From Thioalkalivibrio sp. (lineage in GTDB: Bacteria > Pseudomonadota > Gammaproteobacteria > Ectothiorhodospirales > Ectothiorhodospiraceae): 64,000 nt of DNA. The stretch is from contig SKJG01000066.1 of NCBI GenBank assembly GCA_007116035.1, positions 1 through 64,000 of the forward strand. The letters are read 5' to 3'. Shown piece by piece: positions 59,986 through 64,000 of this stretch. The notes beneath the pieces are model-generated. The model was given only the letters and a program-made list of their open reading frames with translations. It did not search any database and was not told where the DNA came from. Within the stretch, counting starts at the first letter, position 1. Each line of letters starts with the position of its first letter. A program made the position numbers and the translations under genes.

Positions 59986-60745
59986 GTCCCCCCTCGATCA
60001 CCTGGGTCTGGTGCTGATTGCCCTGGTCGCAAACGGTCTGTCGGCGCTTGCTGGTGGCGGCGCTGGCCTGCTCCAGCTTCCGGCGCTGATCTTTCTCGGA
60101 CTCCCGTTTCCGGTCGCCCTCGCCACGCACAAGATCGCCTCTGTAGCACTAGGTATCGGCGCGAGTCTACGACACTTGAGGCAGAGCAGCTTCGAGGCCA
60201 GGCGGCTGGTGCTGATCCTGGCCACCGGGCTGCCCGGCGTGGTGCTCGGAGCCATGCTGGTGCTCGAGATCCCTCCGCGCGCCGGCGAAATCGCCCTCGG
60301 TGCGCTCACCATCGGGCTCGGCTGGTACTCCTGGCGCCGACCGCAGCTCGGCCAGCAGATGGTGGTCGTCGCCGGGGGCTCCGCGCACGTGCTGAACGGA
60401 GCCCTCGGCCTGTTCCTGATCGGCGTATTGAACGGCTCGCTGACCTCCGGGACGGGACTGATGGTGACCCTATGGCTGGTGCGCTGGTACGGACTGTCCT
60501 ATACCCAGGCCGTGGCCTACACCATGGTGCTGGTCGGACTGTTCTGGAACGGCACCGGGGCGCTGGTACTAGGGACCCTGGGCGAAGTGCGCTGGGACTG
60601 GCTGCCCGCCCTGCTAATCGGAAGTTTCGCCGGCGGCTATCTCGGCAGCAGCCTCGCCCTCCGCTACGGCAACCGCCTGGTCAAGCGGGTCTTCGAGGTC
60701 GTGACCGTCCTTACCGGCCTGGCGCTGCTTCTGCCCTGGCCATGA
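59984..60745 (+). CDS. TauE/SafE-family membrane transporter
   Basis: A 253-residue polytopic permease, about seven to eight helices. Family marks: LSALAGGGAGLLQLPALIFLGLPF near the N-terminus, LATHKIASVALGIGA, and the repeated half GVLNGSLTSGTGLMVTLWLVRW. TauE/SafE proteins are thought to export sulfite, sulfoacetate or related anions. ATG 59984 fits the first helix; the in-frame 59912 would overlap the DUF4124 gene by 74 nt. The next gene, sps, converges. Confidence 0.85.
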
Positions 60746-60805
60746 CCGTCATTCAGAGGATTCTTGGAGCGCCCACGCCTGCTCCCGTGTTGCAGCGGCA
60801 GGCGT

Positions 60806-62995
60806 TCAGCGCTGATCCATTCCGCGGGGCTGCTCCGGGACATCACAGCGGTTCAGCAGATCGAAGTACGCCACCGCTTCCAGGACGCCCAGCGCGTGCA
60901 TGGCCTCGGCGAAGTAGATGCGTGCGAACCCACGGAGCTTGTCCAACTCCGGATGATGGTTGCCCACCACCACCCCCAACAGCCGCCCGCGCAGCATGTC
61001 CTCGTCGTTTCCCGAGTCGCCGGCGACCAGCACCTGCTCCAGCGGAATGGCCCATTTGTCCGCAATGTACCGGACCGCGAGACCCTTGGAAGCCCGCACC
61101 GGCAGCAGGTCCAGAAACATGCCGTGCGAATGGATCACGCGGGCATGAAGATCCGCCTGGTACAGAAGTCGCTCAATGGCCGGGACACCCTCGAACTCCT
61201 CCGGATCGACGAAGAAACTGAGCTTGAACGGGCGCTGGTCGACATCGGGCTGGAGGACCAGCTTCATCTCCCGCGCCAGCAGATCCCGCAGACGGTCCGG
61301 CTCCCAGCGATGGCTGATGTGCCGCTCCCACCCCTTATCGGGGGTCGCTTCGGCACCGTAGTTGATCTCAGCCCCAACCGAGGTGATCCAAACGTCCGGC
61401 GCCGGGACGCCATGCCGCTCGAGTGCTTCCTGCGCCGAATCCAGTCTCCGGCCGGTGGCCACACCGAAGGCGACCTGCTTGCGGTGCCGCCGCAGCCAGG
61501 CCAGGAAGGACTTGAGCGCCGCCGGATCCCCGATGAGGGTGTTATCGACATCCGTGAACACAGCGCGGTCGACATCGGCGAGCCGCCCCGAGACCGAACG
61601 TTGTTCGCGCCGGGCACGCTTCACCTCGCGGCCAAGCTTCTTGATCAGGCGGATGTACTGCGCCGCGTGTCCGTCCCAGGAATAGTGCTCGCGCACGCCC
61701 TTCAACCCCTGTTCCGCGTATCGCCGCCACTGCGCACGGTCCCCGAGAATGGTCTCGATCGCCTTGGCGATCCCCGGGGGATCCAGGGGATCGACCAGCA
61801 GGCCGTTGTGGCAGCGCGAGATGATCTCCTTCGGCCCGCCATCGTTGGTCGCCACGATGGGCGCCCCGCTGGCCGCTGCCTCGATCAGCGTCAGGCCGAA
61901 CGGCTCCGTCAACGCGGGATTGACGAAGACCCCCTTGCTGGTCGCCACCAGCCGGTACAGATCGGGAACGTCGTCGCTCTGATGATGCTTCGGATAGGCG
62001 ACCTTGCCATGCAGATCGTGGCGGTCGATCCGCAGCAACAGGTCGATCATCACGTCCCTCGCACCCTTTTCCAGTTCCGCGACGTCGTCCCGGTTGCCGG
62101 CAATGATCAGCAGGTTTGCATGCTCGCGCAGCCATGGACTGCCGGCATACGCCTCGAGCAGGCCACGGATATTCTTGCGCTCGTCGGCACGGGAAAGGGC
62201 CATGATCAGGGGCCGCTCCGGCCTTTCCAGGAAGCGGGCGACCTCGGACCAGATCGGGGGCTTGCTCTCGCCGCGCCGGGCCGGTCGGAAGCGCGACAGG
62301 TCGGTCCCCGGGGGCACCACGACCATCCGCGACGGGTGGTAATTGTGGTAGGTGGCGTATTGGTCCTCGACCTCCTGCTGGGTACTGGCGATGACCCGGT
62401 GCGCGTGGGCCAGGGCCTCCTCCTCCGCCTGAATCCGCCAGGAGATGTTGTAGCGGGCCTCGATGTCGGCCTCCTTCATGCCGTTGGCGAGCAGCCGCTC
62501 GCGCTTGACGCGACCCAGCGAATGGCCCGTGTGCAGCATCGGCACCCCGAGGAGGTTGGACAAACGCGTGGCCACGTAACCCGCATCGGCATAGTGACCG
62601 TGAATCACATCGGGGCGCAGGCCCACCCGGCGGATATGGTCCAGCGCGTTGTCGGCGTAGCAGTCGAGATGGGGCCAGAGCCGCTCCTTGTGCAGATACC
62701 GGCGTGGCCCGCACTCCAGGCGCACGATACGCGCGCCGTTGCCGAGATCTTCTTCGGGTACCAAATAGTCGTCGGCAACACGGGCATCTTCGACGCGGCG
62801 GGTCAGCAGGTCCACCCGGCCGACCTCGGGGTGACGTGCCAGGGCTCCGGCAAGTTCGACGACGTAGAGCGTTTGGCCTCCCGTGTCCGCATCGCGGCCC
62901 AGTTCGAGGTTCGAGGCGCGAATCAGCCCATGCACGCTGATCAGGATGAGGTACAGGCCCTCGCCGGCTCGTGCCTTGCTCTGGGTTTTCTTCAC
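60806..62995 (-). CDS. Sucrose-phosphate synthase with C-terminal phosphatase-like HAD domain
   Basis: A 729-residue fusion. Residues about 10-470 are a GT-B glycosyltransferase: LISVHGLIRASNLELGRDAD, GGQTLYVVELAGAL, HTGHSLGRVKRERLL, and the C-terminal nucleotide-sugar motif TEPFGLTLIEAAASGAPIVA. From about 480 a HAD-IIB domain: VFTDVDNTLIGDP, TSVGAEINYG and LVAGDSGNDEDMLRG, all key Asp residues present. It should make sucrose-6-phosphate from UDP-glucose and fructose-6-phosphate; the HAD part may also dephosphorylate it. Sucrose is a compatible solute in halophilic proteobacteria. GTG 62995 with GAGGAG upstream is the start; an upstream open stretch to 63163 has no family likeness. Confidence 0.9.
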   Translation of the reverse strand: MKKTQSKARAGEGLYLILISVHGLIRASNLELGRDADTGGQTLYVVELAGALARHPEVGRVDLLTRRVEDARVADDYLVPEEDLGNGARIVRLECGPRRYLHKERLWPHLDCYADNALDHIRRVGLRPDVIHGHYADAGYVATRLSNLLGVPMLHTGHSLGRVKRERLLANGMKEADIEARYNISWRIQAEEEALAHAHRVIASTQQEVEDQYATYHNYHPSRMVVVPPGTDLSRFRPARRGESKPPIWSEVARFLERPERPLIMALSRADERKNIRGLLEAYAGSPWLREHANLLIIAGNRDDVAELEKGARDVMIDLLLRIDRHDLHGKVAYPKHHQSDDVPDLYRLVATSKGVFVNPALTEPFGLTLIEAAASGAPIVATNDGGPKEIISRCHNGLLVDPLDPPGIAKAIETILGDRAQWRRYAEQGLKGVREHYSWDGHAAQYIRLIKKLGREVKRARREQRSVSGRLADVDRAVFTDVDNTLIGDPAALKSFLAWLRRHRKQVAFGVATGRRLDSAQEALERHGVPAPDVWITSVGAEINYGAEATPDKGWERHISHRWEPDRLRDLLAREMKLVLQPDVDQRPFKLSFFVDPEEFEGVPAIERLLYQADLHARVIHSHGMFLDLLPVRASKGLAVRYIADKWAIPLEQVLVAGDSGNDEDMLRGRLLGVVVGNHHPELDKLRGFARIYFAEAMHALGVLEAVAYFDLLNRCDVPEQPRGMDQR

Positions 62996-63220
62996 GTTTC
63001 TCCTCGCATGTTCGGTGGGATCGTTCAGCCGCCCCGGAATGACCGCTAGACTGCAGCAGGATCGGGGCGGAACCAGAACGCCCGACAAAGCCGCTGCGCC
63101 GGTTCGGGAACGCCCGCACAACAGGCAGACCGCTCCTGGCCGCGCATAACCATACACAACCACAGGTCATTCGGCCAACCGCCCTGGGCCGGCTGCGCAG
63201 CACCAACCGAGGAGCCCGAC

Positions 63221-63616
63221 ATGTCGCAATCCGATGAAATGCCAGAGACCGAAATCCGGCAGAAGCTCACGCCCGAACAATACCGCATCGCCCGTGAAGG
63301 CGGCACCGAACCCGCCTTCACGGGAGCGTATTATGCCCACAAGGCACCCGGCCGATACCGCTGCGTGGTCTGCGGCGCCGAACTCTTCCGATCCGGGGAC
63401 AAATACGATTCCGGCTCTGGCTGGCCGAGCTACACCGCGCCAGCGTCCGACGGGGCCGTCAGCGAACATCGTGACGTCAGCCACGGCATGACCCGCACCG
63501 AGGTGCGCTGCGGACGCTGCCAGTCGCACCTCGGGCATGTCTTTCCGGATGGCCCCGCCCCCACCGGCCTGCGTTACTGCATCAATTCGGCGGTGCTGGA
63601 GTTCGAGCCAGAGTGA
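63221..63616 (+). CDS. msrB: Peptide-methionine (R)-S-oxide reductase
   Basis: A 131-residue MsrB. Zinc site CVVC and CGRC, catalytic Cys in [13 protein letters not shown], and [10 protein letters not shown] plus [10 protein letters not shown]. It complements MsrA at 22865, which is 40 kb away. Divergent from sps across 225 bp. Confidence 0.95.
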   Translation: MSQSDEMPETEIRQKLTPEQYRIAREGGTEPAFTGAYYAHKAPGRYRCVVCGAELFRSGDKYDSGSGWPSYTAPASDGAVSEHRDVSHGMTRTEVRCGRCQSHLGHVFPDGPAPTGLRYCINSAVLEFEPE

Positions 63617-63626
63617 CCTGCGAAGT

Positions 63627-63803
63627 TACCGAACTTCCCGCATGGCCCACCAGGGAAGCGCTGAAGCAAGCCATCCTGGCTTTCTCGGCGCGCGCTGCGC
63701 TGCAAACGCGATTTGCGGCTTGCTTCAGCATCCACCACCTGCCGTGCTCGATGCTGGCGGCACTTCGGCGTGCCTGGGGAAACTCCGATAAACCCGCGTT
63801 TCC
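63627..63803. repeat. 24-bp repeat copy 2 plus 13-bp inverted repeat
   Basis: 63627-63650 is identical to 7510-7533. Directly after it GCTGAAGCAAGCC at 63660-63672 pairs perfectly with 63717-63729 across 44 bp of GC-rich sequence. Together they look like one dispersed element, of which 7510-7533 is a remnant. An open frame of 64 codons runs through it (from 63613) but has no RBS and no known relatives. Confidence 0.55.
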
Positions 63804-64000
63804 CTAGATGACCCCGCCCTCGCGCTGCCGGTCGATATCCTCGATGCGCCCGTCCAGGCCGTCGATATGCCGGCTCATGGCCTTCGGCGAGGAGGTCCGG
63901 CGCGCCAGCAACCCATAGGCGGCGGGGATCACGAAGAGGGTGAAGAGGGTCGCAAACAGCACCCCGGAGAAGACCGCGATCCCGATCACGAACCGGGTCT
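63804..64000 (-). CDS. RND efflux pump inner-membrane subunit, C-terminal end (partial)
   Basis: Only the last 65 codons are in the window. The sequence TRFVIGIAVFSGVLFATLFTL then FVIPAAYGLLAR is the last helix of AcrB-type (HAE1/multidrug) RND transporters, followed by a polar 28-residue tail (SSPKAMSRHIDGLDGRIEDIDRQREG). The substrate cannot be judged. The start lies to the right of the window. Confidence 0.85.
   Translation of the reverse strand, partial: TRFVIGIAVFSGVLFATLFTLFVIPAAYGLLARRTSSPKAMSRHIDGLDGRIEDIDRQREGGVI

Noticed and set aside
60764-63049. Plus-strand open frame of 761 codons
   Set aside because: Antisense to sucrose-phosphate synthase; no domain seen.
63613-63807. Short plus-strand frame of 64 codons after msrB
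   Set aside because: No RBS, and it runs through the repeated element at 63627-63729; likely not a gene.

Overview
The window is 64 kb of GC-rich, gene-dense chromosomal DNA from a gammaproteobacterium. The gene orders def-fmt-rsmB and dprA-smg-topA-tsaC-aroE match the conserved gammaproteobacterial core. Sucrose-phosphate synthase (a salt-stress osmolyte enzyme), DsrC- and DsrE-type sulfur proteins, a CysB-like regulator and NtrYX together suggest a halophilic or sulfur-oxidising lineage near Ectothiorhodospiraceae/Chromatiales. That placement is inference. No rRNA, tRNA, CRISPR array, prophage or transposase was seen; most of the window is housekeeping genome with a few accessory islands.

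Layout. 1-6 kb: 5' part of ilvD, an HMA metal-binding protein coupled to a DUF192 protein, and a giant MscK-type channel. 6-11.5 kb: a CysB-like regulator divergent from a cysteine-less DsrC relative, then a RimK-like ATP-grasp ligase coupled to a GNAT-C39 peptidase fusion, then corA. 11.6-17.6 kb: a 52-residue membrane peptide, an OmpR/EnvZ pair, argA, palindromic repeats and fetAB. 17.8-20.8 kb: glnK-amtB with a sigma-54 promoter, NtrC-type sites and an intrinsic terminator, then folB-folK. 21-27 kb: an amidoligase/GATase pair, msrA, a PQQ-type sugar dehydrogenase lipoprotein, a CHAD protein, an LpxL-like acyltransferase and a TPR protein. 27.2-35.5 kb (minus): def-fmt-rsmB-DUF4390-ntrY-ntrX-trkA, nearly every junction overlapping or within 4 nt. 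35.8-44.8 kb (plus): LysM-dprA-smg-topA-tsaC-hemF-hemB-aroE. 44.8-50.3 kb: an OmpA-like lipoprotein, ubiA, yvcK, a homocysteine methyltransferase, and an SmtB-like sensor coupled to a duplicated histidine-rich protein. 50.3-56.4 kb: comF, a membrane protein-bioB-bioF run, a DsrE-like protein, an iron-type alcohol dehydrogenase and radC. 56.5-64 kb: an inverted-repeat element, coaBC-dut-argB, a DUF4124 protein divergent from a TauE/SafE permease, sucrose-phosphate synthase, msrB and the 3' end of an RND pump.

Most interesting loci: the SmtB-like repressor with an intact alpha-5 zinc site next to a 36-residue-duplicated His-rich protein (an SmtA-B analogue with a different metal sponge); two separate predicted amide-bond systems (ATP-grasp plus GNAT-C39, and Amidoligase_2 plus C26 GATase) within 16 kb; the RspA-like DsrC relative beside a CysB-like regulator; and an NtrX whose sigma-54-contacting GAFTGA loop is deleted.
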